The position numbers and the translations under genes were made by a program. 64,000 nt of DNA from Calliopsis andreniformis (lineage: Eukaryota; Arthropoda; Insecta; Hymenoptera; Andrenidae): the NCBI RefSeq assembly GCF_051401765.1, contig NC_135064.1:26944001-27008000 (forward strand), given 5' to 3'. Of the stretch, positions 51,026 to 62,079 are shown piece by piece; position 1 is the first letter of the stretch, and each line of letters starts with the position of its first letter. Below the pieces are notes generated by a model. It did not search any database. It saw only the letters and a program-made list of their open reading frames with translations, and was not told the DNA's origin.

Positions 51026-54000
51026 TGCCGGACGCGCTTTGAAATTTTCAGTGAATCGTTCATGGTAGCTGCGGCTACACAGCTGGCTACGGTTGCGCAT
51101 TCGTTTGCGAATTATAATTGCTAATCCGAGGACGGGATCGTTATTTCTGGACGACGATTTCGGTTCGATCACCGTACATTACCCGGAAACGACGATTCTA
51201 TTTACTCCCGTTCGCCGCCCCTTCTTTCGGTATTTACAATTGCTCGACTTTCTGACATTACGATTCAGTGGAATTATTTGAGGAGAATGGTCCATGAAAA
51301 AGAGAAAAAGGAAGATCATGGTTTTGGCTCGTTACTTGTTTCGAGTACTCTATACAATAAAATAAATTATGTAAACGGTTTGGAACAAGAAAACTTCGTG
51401 CCTGGTACAGTTGCTCATCTATTGCTGGAAACATTCTTCGTAAGATATCCCATAGAACCACTGACATAAATGCAGGTTCTAATAACAGTTGCAAGATGTC
51501 GATCACAAGCCTCATTGTATGTAGTTGTAGACTTCTAACTGCATAGACATATTCGACTATGAAACTTTGCAAAAGTAGATACGTCAGTGGCCATAAATGT
51601 AAGCAGTGGCACAGGAACGTCGGGCTTCTTTGAAGTAGAAAGCCCTTGAAGCAAATTGCGCTGGTCATGTGGCAACGTCAAAAGTTCGCCAGCATGTCCA
51701 CGTCGATGGAGCAGTAGGAGCGTTGCTCGCAAGTGGAAACACTGAGTGTGGTCACGGCATTGCAGAACATTCGAGTGGAAACTGAACTTGATTCGATCGT
51801 GAAACGTGAAACAATGGCCCGCATGGTCGACAGTTGCGGTGGCTACGGGGATCGAAGGTACGCCCTGTCGATACCAAATTAGCACATTCTCAAACGTTCG
51901 CGAACGCGCAATCCCAATTTACGGCAATGTGGCTTGGCTGCGACTTGAAAAGGTCGTCTTGTCGGCTTAAGAGATCGCGGTTATGGGTAGCCAACTTGAA
52001 TTCGCCGATTGAGGGGAAATCAATGTCATAGGCAATTAGTGATCGGTCCGTGCGGCAAACGCTGTGTTACCCGTTACTCCAAGAGCCATTTTTCCTTCAA
52101 TAAAGTGAAATGTGAGGGTTCGGCTATTCTGTTCGGCTAGATCTGTATTAGATCTGTCATATTTGTAAGAGAAGGTGTTCTTCTCCTACGAGACACTCAG
52201 AGATGATGTAAAAGAGGTCAATCTAGAAGAGCGAAATAATTCACGAATAAATTTTTCACATGTTTATGTACGAACTTCTCCTAATAAGGCAATTAATTTT
52301 TTTCGTGATGAAGATTTCTGACTTTATTTATGACTGACGCAAAGAGTTTAATAAATTGAAAGGCAGGTGACAACCGTGTCATTGACTGAAGTAGTCCTAC
52401 CGTCTATGTACGTTACGTTACTCTTTAAAGTTGATGGAACGGGACACGTAAATTCTCTTTGCAGAAGTTCCCCTTTAATATCCGGGCACATCAATGATTT
52501 AAGCCTCGTATAACGAAACAAATTTCCTTAGAGGTACAATACAAATTTATCTAAACATTTATTATAACTTCTTTAATTTCTAGGCAATAATTTATAATTT
52601 ATCAGGACTCAAATTCATGTGACACACCTGTCAGATACAGGCCATTTTCAACCTCATTTCACGTTTTATCGAATTCAAGTTCATAACCAGATTTATTTCT
52701 GAACTTCGTTAATATTTCTAATTGGTAGTTATTCGAGTGCAGATTTTATCAATTATAAATATTCATAACTTATTCAATTATGAATGATACTACTAAGAGT
52801 TCTTCCTTGTTAAAAATTCATGAAGTTGTCAATCACAAACTGTCTTCCCTTCTGAAGCGGAAACTGCTAAGTACTGAAACGTATACACATTCAACTTATG
52901 TACAAACGTAATCGATCTTGGTGTTCAACTGCGGATTGCGATAGGAGAATTTCAGCGCTTCTGTGGTCATTGTCATAAAGCGAAGTAACAATCACAGCGT
53001 GCCTAATGCAGGGAATAGTCTTGGGGTAGATGTGCGTAATTGCCTAGATCCAAACGTCGATATAGCTATTTGGGCGAGTTGCCCAAAGGGGCCAAAGTAG
53101 ATTTGCGTAGATGTAGATTGTCCTGGGCGGGAGTATGGTTGGGTGCTTTTGGCGAGTACCGCTGCCAACTATCACATTGATAATCCGGTAATACCGAAGG
53201 AATAAGTGAGTGATACCAGTGCACATAGAGCCATGGTGCAACTTCCTATCCAGCCTGTCGGTTTTGGTTTCGGCGCGCATCGAATGGTTAAGCTGTGCCG
53301 ATGTTCTGGCAGAGTGGCAGAGCCACAGGCTTGATAGAATAACTAAGCATTGACTTTTAGCGACAAACAGTTGCTGGGAAGTCAATTATTAGCCAATGCT
53401 GCGGTAATGCGATCCATCATCGTCACCCTCTTAACATTCTCCACAACCCTATCTTGCGTTCGTGATACAGCTCAGTGTTTGTGTGACTGTTTCTCACCGT
53501 GGCGGAGCGCGCGGTTTTCGTGCCTTCTCGGTATTTTGAAATTTTTAAATCCATGAAATTGTAGTCGACACACCTGCATTCGTGCCTGTTATCTTGATGT
53601 CCTTATCCTTTGGTAATCGTCCTCGTTACGCGATAACACTACACCCTCTCCATTTGTGTCACCCTCGTATACGTTTTTGTCTCTCATCCTCGCCCCTTTC
53701 CTCCCTCGGCAGGACAAGCTAATCAAAACGACCGTGTAATTAGGCGCACTCTTAGTAGATTAAATTCAATCGCGATTTACGGTCGCTAAAACGGCACGTA
53801 CTGTGCTTCCCCTCCTTTCCTATTTTATTTGCTTACATTAAAGTCATCTAGATGCTCGTTAGCGGAATTTTTAATTAGCGTAATTCATGGCTCTTGTTGC
53901 GTTTGGAAAGAGTGTCGGCTCATGACAAAAAATGTTGGCCTTTCGAGTTTGCTTTGGTTCTGCTCGAGGGATTTCTCTTTACGATTATTTACCTAAATAA

Positions 54001-54286
54001 CAATAGAAAATGAATCATGTAAGAGGCAATATAAATATGATCGTTGAAAGGAAATCGATTACCTATTCAAGGTTTTTCTCTTGAGCAAACCACCACTGCT
54101 GATTCCAAAAGTTGTTATAACTCCATCTAAGACCGGGTTGCGGAAAGACTTGCTTGGGATGGAAGGGGTAGCATCAGACACAAGAGCTCTCGGTCTCTGC
54201 TTTTCTTCTTTTGTCTGGGACGAATTGAGCCAAGTATTTTGTTCAACCTTTTGTACGTTTTGTGTGAGACATAAATAGTGACATTT

Positions 54287-54467
54287 TTAAATTTTCAAAT
54301 ATTTAAATTTTCAAATATTTAAATTTCCAAATTTTCAAATATTCAAATTTTAAAATTTTAAAATATTCAAATTTTAAAATTTTCAAATATTCAAATTTTT
54401 AAATTTTCAAATATTCAAATATTCAAATTTTTAAATTTTCAAATATTCAAATATTTAAATTTTTAAA
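54287..54467 (-). repeat. AT minisatellite of the TTTGAAAATTTGAATR family, inverted
   Basis: About 180 bases of ATTTTCAAATATTCAA-type units, variable in length (ATTTTCAAATATTTAA and TTTTTAAATTTTCAAATATT forms). This is the largest array in the window, and in opposite orientation to 24607-24702. Confidence 0.85.
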
Positions 54468-55308
54468 CGTTGAACATAAACTAGCATTTAAAAATATTTT
54501 GATATTATTATTTGATTTTTAAATTGCTATGTAGTCTTCGTTCTTCTCTATCTATATGTTATACCAGAATAAAGTCGACCACCTATGAAAACGAATACAA
54601 ATTTAATCACTGCATGGACCTGCAGTATGTAACCCGAATATCCAAACTCACTTTCTCCTAACTGTACCTATGACGATTACAGTCGTCGAGGTCCACCAAT
54701 TCACCGAACCACGTGTATTTGTCCTCCTTCCCTCGAACTCGAAATCGAGAACCTGTGAAGCTATCCCTGTTCCATTTTGCGTCGATCCGCAACCATGCAA
54801 ACACGCTGGCCAAATGAAGACTTTTGATCACAACCGTGTATACATGTGTATACGTGGAGCAGGCGTTGGCCCGTGTCGCGTAGTATCGTTGTTCTTGCCA
54901 CGTCCGCGTTCTTTCAATCGTCCCGATGAGTCCAATTGAATCGACGTTTCAAGCGTAATCCAGCTTTATTGGCGAGCGACGACAAAGCAAAGCTGGTCCG
55001 TATGCCCGCCTTAATCCCCACGATCGTCAATGGCGTGAAAACTTCAACAGTTCGAGCCTGGTACCTACGACGGCGACCACTCGATCTGAGAGGGGCTCGC
55101 GGCCATTCAGTAGTCGCTTTTAACGTTGAAAGCGCCCCTAAAGAAGAAAAGCAGCCCAGCTCCCCCTTCCTCTACCCCATCCTGTCGCCCATGAAAGTGA
55201 AGCATGCCATTGGAAAGTGGACACTTCTGCCAAAGGCATCTAGAACATCAAGCGTCAAAGTAGTTGGACACATTTTACGAACCAACCATCTGAAAATCTT
55301 TGAAATAT
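54468..55308. other. Stretch with two overlapping plus-strand ORFs, probably non-coding
   Basis: Open frames at 54670-54939 and 54936-55328 (89 and 130 codons, the second opening with TTG, not ATG) follow each other. The second ends inside the hairpin below. Neither peptide resembles a known family. If the hairpin is a microRNA, this may be part of the primary transcript. Confidence 0.35.
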
Positions 55309-55394
55309 GTACTACTCGTGTCCTATGAGAAGTCCCCTGGAATGCCCTGCTTCTAATGCGTTTTAGGGGACTTCTCATGGTACACGAATAGTAC
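55309..55394 (+). ncRNA. Candidate microRNA precursor hairpin
   Basis: Arm 55309-55345 pairs with 55358-55394. Of 37 positions, 31 are Watson-Crick, 4 are G-U and only two (C-A at 55315, C-U at 55322) do not pair. There are no bulges. The terminal loop is 12 nt (55346-55357) and pairing stops abruptly at both outer flanks. A stem of roughly 35 bp with a small loop is what Drosha and Dicer act on. All four wobbles are G-U on the + strand and would be A-C clashes on the - strand, which favours + strand RNA. Mature products would lie near 55316-55337 (5p) and 55366-55387 (3p). It matches no conserved insect microRNA I remember, so it would be lineage-specific. The alternative is a recent short inverted-repeat insertion. 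Confidence 0.45.
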
Positions 55395-58300
55395 GGCTAT
55401 TCGGTACGTGACTTACGAACGGAGCTGGAAGAGCGGCTATTATCTACACCTCGATCTAACCTTTTCCTGTCGAACTTCGATGTTTCCAGGTTACAATCAG
55501 CGAATCAGCTCCGCACAGGTGTAGAGCTGTGCGCGGTGATTGAACCTCGACGCTCCGTCGATGCTCGTTTTAATTTCAACGTCCGCGGTTCATTACCGCG
55601 CGCCACTCTTTTTCTCTCCCATATTTCTCAACGCAATAGCCTTTCGCTGGCAGGGATTTCTAATCGCTCGAAATGGCAGGAAGCGTTGAAAATTAATTAA
55701 TGCGCGATAACAGCACGGCAAATTAATTGTTCCTTGGAATAGACAGGAACGAACTATTCTCCTTTTCAGATGATACGACAGTCGCCTTTCGAAGCGTTGA
55801 TAATTTTCTATTCTCTAAGTAATAGAGTGCCAAATGATCAGCACTTTCAACCCAGCTCTTAAGCTCCTTTTCTCTGCAGCTTGCCCCCTAATCCCGCGCC
55901 CCTATCTACTGGTCCTTCCACAGCTTTACTTCTGCCACTCTATTCAAGTTCCTCGAAATTCTTTCAACCCCGCGCTACCCTTTATCTCTTTCGACGATGT
56001 GCTCGACGTTTAAATACTTGGAGCATAGTTCCCCCGTATGGAGAGCCTCAAAGCGTGATTCTCTGTCTTCTTCTTGCGTCTCTTACGGTATTATTTCTGC
56101 CTGGATTTTTAACCGAGTCACAGTGACGGTTCAACGTCGTGTCAACGTGAAATGAAAGTATTTAACGGGTTAGCAGTTAAGAAAATTTCTATCTGGAACG
56201 AGACGCTCGACCCAAAATCTCCCTTTTTAATTTGATTTTCCTTTTACGGGTGTCGCTTAAATTTATTCCCTGAAGTCTGCTCACTGCTCTCGTTCGACGA
56301 TAAAAAATTATTTTTAACACTTTATGGCTCTCTCGGGTGTAATATTTCTACATGAAAGTTGTGCAGGAGGTGTTTTTTATATTGTTTAAAATATGGGACA
56401 CGTTTAACATGGTCAAAGTTGTTTTCGCCTCTCTAATAAAATACCTGCTTGGCGTAGCCAGTATGATCAAGAATTTTAAATAACCAGTGCATTATCGGGT
56501 GCATTCGAGTCAGTAAATGCATATTATGGGATTATTTCCAGGGGAAAACAGAAAGAAAACTAACAAAGAACGAGTTATTGAGCGTTTTATTGATTGAAAG
56601 GCGCTGCGTTGTAATGGTAGATCCTATTATCAATGGAGTATGTGTTGAAAGAGCGTTGATAATGCGTTCTACCGCGTATCGGCTCCCTATTTCGGTGCAA
56701 CCAGTTATGATGCATTTTTGTTTGAAATTAGGTCTTTCGTACCGCGTGTCTGCACGTTCCCAGATCGATAAGTCGCTTAAGTGAATCTTCTCGGTACTTT
56801 CCAGCCCTATGGTCGTTTAAGTGAAATTATATAAAATAGTGAACCGATTTGTTCGAGCATGTATTGTTTCCAGATTTTCGCGCAATAATAATGCTTGTAA
56901 TATACAGTTGATTACTTCTTCCTATAAATACATGTAATTAATTCCCATATTTTTAAATCAATTTAATTATCTGTTATTCACTGTTGTCCTTGTTTCTAGA
57001 TATACAATTATGTTATTCAATGAGCAAGCGCTAAGTACTACTCATTTATTATAAATTAATCACTCAATTGAAAAGAGGTTCATCAGTAGTTCAAATGAAA
57101 TAAATGAAACGAGGCTATGTAGCCTTGCAATACCCGAGATATATGTTCTGCAGGAAATTACGGAATTTTTAGTAAAAATAGAAGCACGTTTTTGAAATTT
57201 TGTGTAAAAAACAATCTTCAGAGCTGCGTCAGATTAGCCCTCCAAGTACAACTGCCTGCATAAAACTTTTAATTGTTCCATCTGGTCTCTAAATGCTGAA
57301 AACAGTAAATACTGTATTCGTGCGAAAGAGTAAAAAGGGTAACCTTTTCCTGCGTTCCACACATTCCTCATATTCGTGCCTCTACAGCGTTATCCTCTAT
57401 CAGCCATCTTTCATTACGCGCTCAAAGAGATTTGGCTCGCGTTAGTTCCGGATAATTAGAAGCCAGCGGCGTAATGAAATGCCGAGCCATCAAAACTGTA
57501 GGAAGGAAAGAACGAAAAGACATCGATGTGCGTGATGCCATTACCTTCCTTCCGCTAATTAATTGTCATCTTCCGAGGGTAAAAATAATCTGCGCCACCT
57601 GTCGCGACTAGACAGCGGCAACTTTATGTTTCCAATATTATCTTTCCCCCGTAATTTCTCTTCTCGACGTTTGGCTGGATCGTAACGTTCCTCGAACTTA
57701 ATCCCTTTCGTGAAATTATGATCTTCACGGTCGCATTAAACCACGGTCAATAGTTCCGTCCCGAGAAGCAGGAGTCGCCAGGTGTAACTCATTTCACCAG
57801 CTCTGTCAAGAGCACGATCGTGGCCGAGGATAAATCTGAGAATAAAATCCGTGCTCGCAGCTATTTCTCGCTCTACCTTGGAAAATGATCGTAAAAGCTT
57901 TTGTTTGTTCGCTCCTGCTACTCCTTGAGCACTCTGCACGGCGCGTGTAGTCGAGAGGAAACATTTCGACGATGGGAATGGCCGAGAATGGTCGTCCTAT
58001 CGTAATTTTACAACGATCGGTTAAAGGGATAACAATTTACGGGGTGTTCACGAGGTCATGATGTAAGCGTTGAGTATGTGTAACATTCAGAGCGATGAAA
58101 AAAGGATTGGCGTGCCTGAGGGATGTATTGGCTTCTTTGCGGAGACTGCCACTTTCATTTTTTATTTGGATTAAGGGGTATTATTTATTATAGAAGAAAT
58201 AGATTATACTCATTCGAAATATTTGCGTGACTTCATTGAAATTCTTAATGAGAGCGAAGGAAAATTTTATATTTGGGAAATTACTAAAATGTGTACAGTA

Positions 58301-58959
58301 TTATACAATATACGTTAGCTAAAATTTATTGAAATATTTAGTCGTAGTATAGGACTAAGAAATATTCCACGCAATGAATAAACGAAAAACTGGACGGTTT
58401 CCTCACGGGAGTGTGATATCTTTCTAAAAATGGCGGAGGTTCATATTACGCATAAAAGTCATCAGAAGATTAAAGGAAAGTTGGAAATAAATATGTGGAT
58501 TCAACTTAAGTAGAATCGTTCTTTTTCTTTTCCATATAAATCTACTGAAATACAGCTGTATTATTAATTTTTTCATAGTCTGGCAAGACCGAGTAGAACC
58601 AATCGTGGTTTATTCTACTTGCAATGCACCTCTGTGACAGCGCAGGGTATTATTTGTTTCGTGAACGAGGGAGTTTACGAAGCCAGCGAGAGCTGCCACG
58701 GATCCTTTCGAAGTAATCCATCCTTAAAATAAGCCTGCGCCAATAACAGCCGGGTTGCGACCTTCCCTCCATCCCTTGCGAGATGAGTAGACTGTCTCGC
58801 TAGCAATACCAGGGTCGGGTAACCCCATTCCTTCGTATCCAGCTGCCAGGCCTGGTGAGCATTAAAAATGGTAGAGACGCGCCTGGAGCTAAAAGCTGCT
58901 GCCGCGCCGCTGTGTTCCATGATGCTAAATTGGGATATTCACGACGGCTTAATAGTCGA

Positions 58960-58975
58960 CGGCGGTGCACCGCCG
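58960..58975. repeat. 16-bp perfect GC palindrome
   Basis: CGGCGGTGCACCGCCG is a perfect dyad. It lies 35 bases before a GAGAGAGGGAGGG purine tract, in a CpG-rich patch. Confidence 0.7.
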
Positions 58976-59009
58976 CGCGTGTGCGCCCTCGTGCCGTGCA
59001 ATAGCCACC

Positions 59010-59060
59010 GAGAGAGGGAGGGTGGAAGGGAGAGGGAGACAGCGACGACGAGGAGAAGAC
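59010..59060 (+). repeat. Purine-rich GAGA-type tract
   Basis: GAGAGAGGGAGGG followed by GGAAGGGAGAGGGAGAC and GACGAGGAGAAGACG. Multiple GAGAG cores are present. Confidence 0.5.
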
Positions 59061-59548
59061 GCTGCCAATTCCGTGAGACGTTTACACGAAGGGTGTGTGA
59101 CATGCGGGAGCCTAGGCATGACGAATGATCTGTCGGCTGTTACTCGCTTCCCGTGCGAGCGAGCAGACCAACAACGAGGATACTTGATCCTCGATTGTAG
59201 CTGCTCCTTTTGAAAGCGTGCCAAAAGAGTCCCTTGCCTCGGATCACGGAGCCGTGAATGAATGCAGGAATCCCAGTAAATCGTTCCGTACGCCTGGTCT
59301 ACGGTTCGGAACAGTTGAGTTTCTTGACTTCATTCGGCTGGTTAGAATACGAAATTTACAAAAACAGGTTTCTATAGGGTGCCGCAGAGGAATAGGGAAC
59401 CCCTTCAGAAGACGTTAAAATTATGAAAATAGGCTAGTTCCTATTTTTAGAGACACTGTTAGAGTCGACTGTTATATTGTGTATTTTCTCAGTTAAAGGT
59501 ACCTACCACCTCTTCACATGTATCAGTGGTTCCGTGACCCTCTGTATG

Positions 59549-59586
59549 TTTTTTCTTTTTTTTCTTTTTTTTTTTTTTTTTTTTTT
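59549..59586. repeat. Poly(T) tract (poly(A) on the minus strand)
   Basis: 38 bases of T with two C interruptions; the longest pure run is 22 bases. It could be a slippage-grown homopolymer or the A-tail of an old minus-strand retroposed copy; the sequence before it on the minus strand is not recognised. Confidence 0.7.
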
Positions 59587-60405
59587 GATCCTTCTAGTAA
59601 TCTCTACTGAACCATATCTATCTGAACCGCTTGAAATGGAATAGTGTCTATGATTCAGGATAACCTTGATAATGATGATTTGGAAACGTGAATCTGGCAA
59701 AAAGTGCAATTTGAGGGTAGGTATTGCCAAAAATTACATTGATGGCGGACACGGGCAGATGATACATGCAAACAGGAATAAAAATGTTTATACAGGACGT
59801 GGACACGATAGAGCAAACAGGCTGTATTTTAACGCTTTCATGGCACAACCGTTACAGGTATAACGAAAAATATATTTTGACCAAAAATATTAAATCGTTA
59901 TCGTTCACGTACGTTCGAATTTCGACGATATCGTTTCGCTTGATTCCGTATTTTAAAACATTGAACACTTTTAATTCCATATTTCTGACAAACATTTTCG
60001 ATATCGCTCGTTATTATTCATTTATAAACGGTCCGATTTGTAAACTTTATATTGCTCCAAATTGGGCAGTTTTTTCCTGTGCAAGAAATAGAAAAAACAA
60101 CGATCAGAATTTGTGAATTGGAAAGGTTTCAATGAAATTTGAACTAATTTTAAAATCCAAATGAAAATTTACAAATCGTTTACACACATGCTCACGTTAT
60201 CAGAAAGTTTGGTTCACTGTTAATCACCCCCTTCTTCACACATCATAGCTAGGCCATATAGTTCTGGGACAGATATCAAACTATTTATCAAGCATATCAA
60301 ACTCATCGAAGGAGCTAAAATTCGAAATGGTCACTGCGGCTTGTAGTTTATAGATGGTTCGTGGCTGAATCAGGCGTCAGTATTTGGTCACGAGAGCGAC
60401 GAAAT

Positions 60406-60956
60406 TCACTCAAATGCGGATGTCCGCTCGCCGCTGTCCAGTCGACGGTTCGCAATATTCTCTGCACGTACGTCAGAGAGATACGATATTGTTAGGCGAA
60501 TTCGTTCCTTCCCTCGTCTTCTGACTTCCTCGACCGCGGCCTCGGCTGCTCCACGGTTTTCTATCCCTCTTGCCAATAGAGCAAATTGCACAATGGAGCT
60601 CGCCGATGACGAGATACGCCGTTGAATTATTGGCGTTGTCGTATTTTTCCCTAGTGTGCCCGAAACAACGGAATTTCGCACTCAGGAATCACTAACAGAG
60701 ATAATTCCTTCAAGTGCAAGCGTTGTTTAGCTGCTCGAATTAACCTTGCAGAGTGGCGTCGATAATGTTTGACGCTTCTCCAGTGGTTCCGTGAATAGAT
60801 TGCAGCGTTGTTACGGCAGTGTTGAATCACTAATTGATTATGTACTAGCTCGACGCGCGATTTGTCATCATTATTGAACTGATGGGCAGAGTCATCGATA
60901 GCATTCTTGTATTTATTATCTAATTTACTGAGTCGTTGAATGTTTAAGTCACTCAT
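60406..60956 (-). pseudogene. Possible decayed minus-strand coding sequence, unrecognised
   Basis: Two minus-strand ATG-type frames overlap by about 30 bases and together span 550 bases. The upstream one (60956-60651, 101 codons, MSDLNIQRLSKLDNKYKNAI at its start) is hydrophilic. The downstream one (60681-60406, 91 codons) includes the helical charged stretch RGAAEAAVEEVRRRGKERIR. Their order and overlap fit one reading frame broken by a frameshift, but neither part matches a family I know. It could be a transposon-derived relic or chance. Confidence 0.15.
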
Positions 60957-61545
60957 TCGACAGTGTTGGTAATTGTTTTGTAATTATTACGTTATAAGGA
61001 AGCTTAATTTATTTTCAGATAATTTAAATCTTTTTGAGTCACTACTGCGCATGACGCTATCGCTAGAGAAGAATCGATTTTTTCTACCGTCCAGGCTTTT
61101 GTAACGCTCTAAATCACGAAGGCCAGCAAACGTTTGCAAACGCGTAACGAATGCAGCGGTTTTCTTTGCCCATTGCGGGGGAGTGTTTTGTAAATTATTT
61201 GCGGTTTACCAAACCGTATGTAGTACGACCAATATCAGCTTGGTATGCGATATTCCCTTTCCGTGGTCGGGGCTAGTACTCGCGTGCATGTAAGGGAACC
61301 AATATTCACCAGCGTGTACTGAAACTCCTTTTCGCGCATGCCCCGCCATTTTCAACTTGAAATGCTGAAATGAATTTTTCTCTCACCCCTTGCAAAGGAT
61401 TTTCCCCCTATCCTAGGGTTTTGCGGTACCACCACATCGTTGCACGTACAGGTGGTTCAGTTGATTCTGGCCTAACATGGGTACAGAACAGGAGGTACTT
61501 CAGTCTGGGTACGTGCAAACTTCACATGCGTGCTATCCACGGGCA

Positions 61546-62079
61546 TCATATAGTAATCTGATGGCTAATAATTCTAGGACATCGATTGAGAAATTCAAAT
61601 AAATTAATGAAAAAAAGTCTAAAAATATTTGAAACTCTAGTATCACGGTGAATACCAGAAATTTCACCTGTATCTTCATCACGAAGTATAATCTCTAAAG
61701 AATTGTTATTTCTGTTAAAATAAGAATGACAGCAAGAATTTATGCTGTTATCAACGAGAAATATTTCTGCGATATAGGTTTGTCTACATTTCACAAATAT
61801 TTCAGTCGCCAAATATACGCACTCGTAACCCGCGCAAAATGTCAACGCAATCAAACGCGCGCGCGAATAGGCACGTGGTGTTTTACGACGCGAGTATTTA
61901 TTCGAAATGTCGCGCGAGGAAACGCCACACGAAAGAGTGTCATCATGTGTATCGTATACCTTCACCGTGCACTCTGGTTTATTACTTCGCTTCTGTAATT
62001 TCCTTGCGCTCTCAGCTCCGCGAAATCGAATCCCTAGTGTTCTCAGCGACGAGCAGGGAAAAGAGAGTGACGGTGTCAA
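61546..62079 (-). CDS. Longest ORF in the window (177 codons), function unknown
   Basis: This is the longest uninterrupted frame here, on the same strand as the pair just below it. The peptide is basic at the N-terminal half and hydrophobic toward the end (NIFRLFFINLFEFL). It has several cysteines but no recognisable spacing pattern, no signal peptide and no known domain. No splice sites or polyadenylation signal were identified with confidence. Substantial plus-strand frames overlap it. I lean toward chance; the length alone is the reason to list it. Confidence 0.12.
   Translation of the reverse strand: MTPSLSFPCSSLRTLGIRFRGAESARKLQKRSNKPECTVKVYDTHDDTLSCGVSSRDISNKYSRRKTPRAYSRARLIALTFCAGYECVYLATEIFVKCRQTYIAEIFLVDNSINSCCHSYFNRNNNSLEIILRDEDTGEISGIHRDTRVSNIFRLFFINLFEFLNRCPRIISHQITI

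Larger units (their letters stand above)
48067..54286. other. Non-coding stretch
   Basis: No supported gene. It holds a perfect 11+11 dyad (48504-48529), a purine tract (50935-51025), and a minus-strand region at 51258-51885 that faintly resembles an insect odorant receptor C-terminus. The 50.4-51.2 kb part is CpG-rich. Confidence 0.45.
55395..59548. other. Non-coding stretch
   Basis: No supported gene. It contains a CpG-rich patch at about 58.86-59.2 kb with a 16-bp palindrome and a purine tract, and short chance ORFs elsewhere. Confidence 0.5.

Noticed and set aside
50696..51172. 158-codon minus-strand ORF
   Set aside because: Much of it is the antisense of a purine tract (runs of S, P, F, L), so it is a composition artefact.
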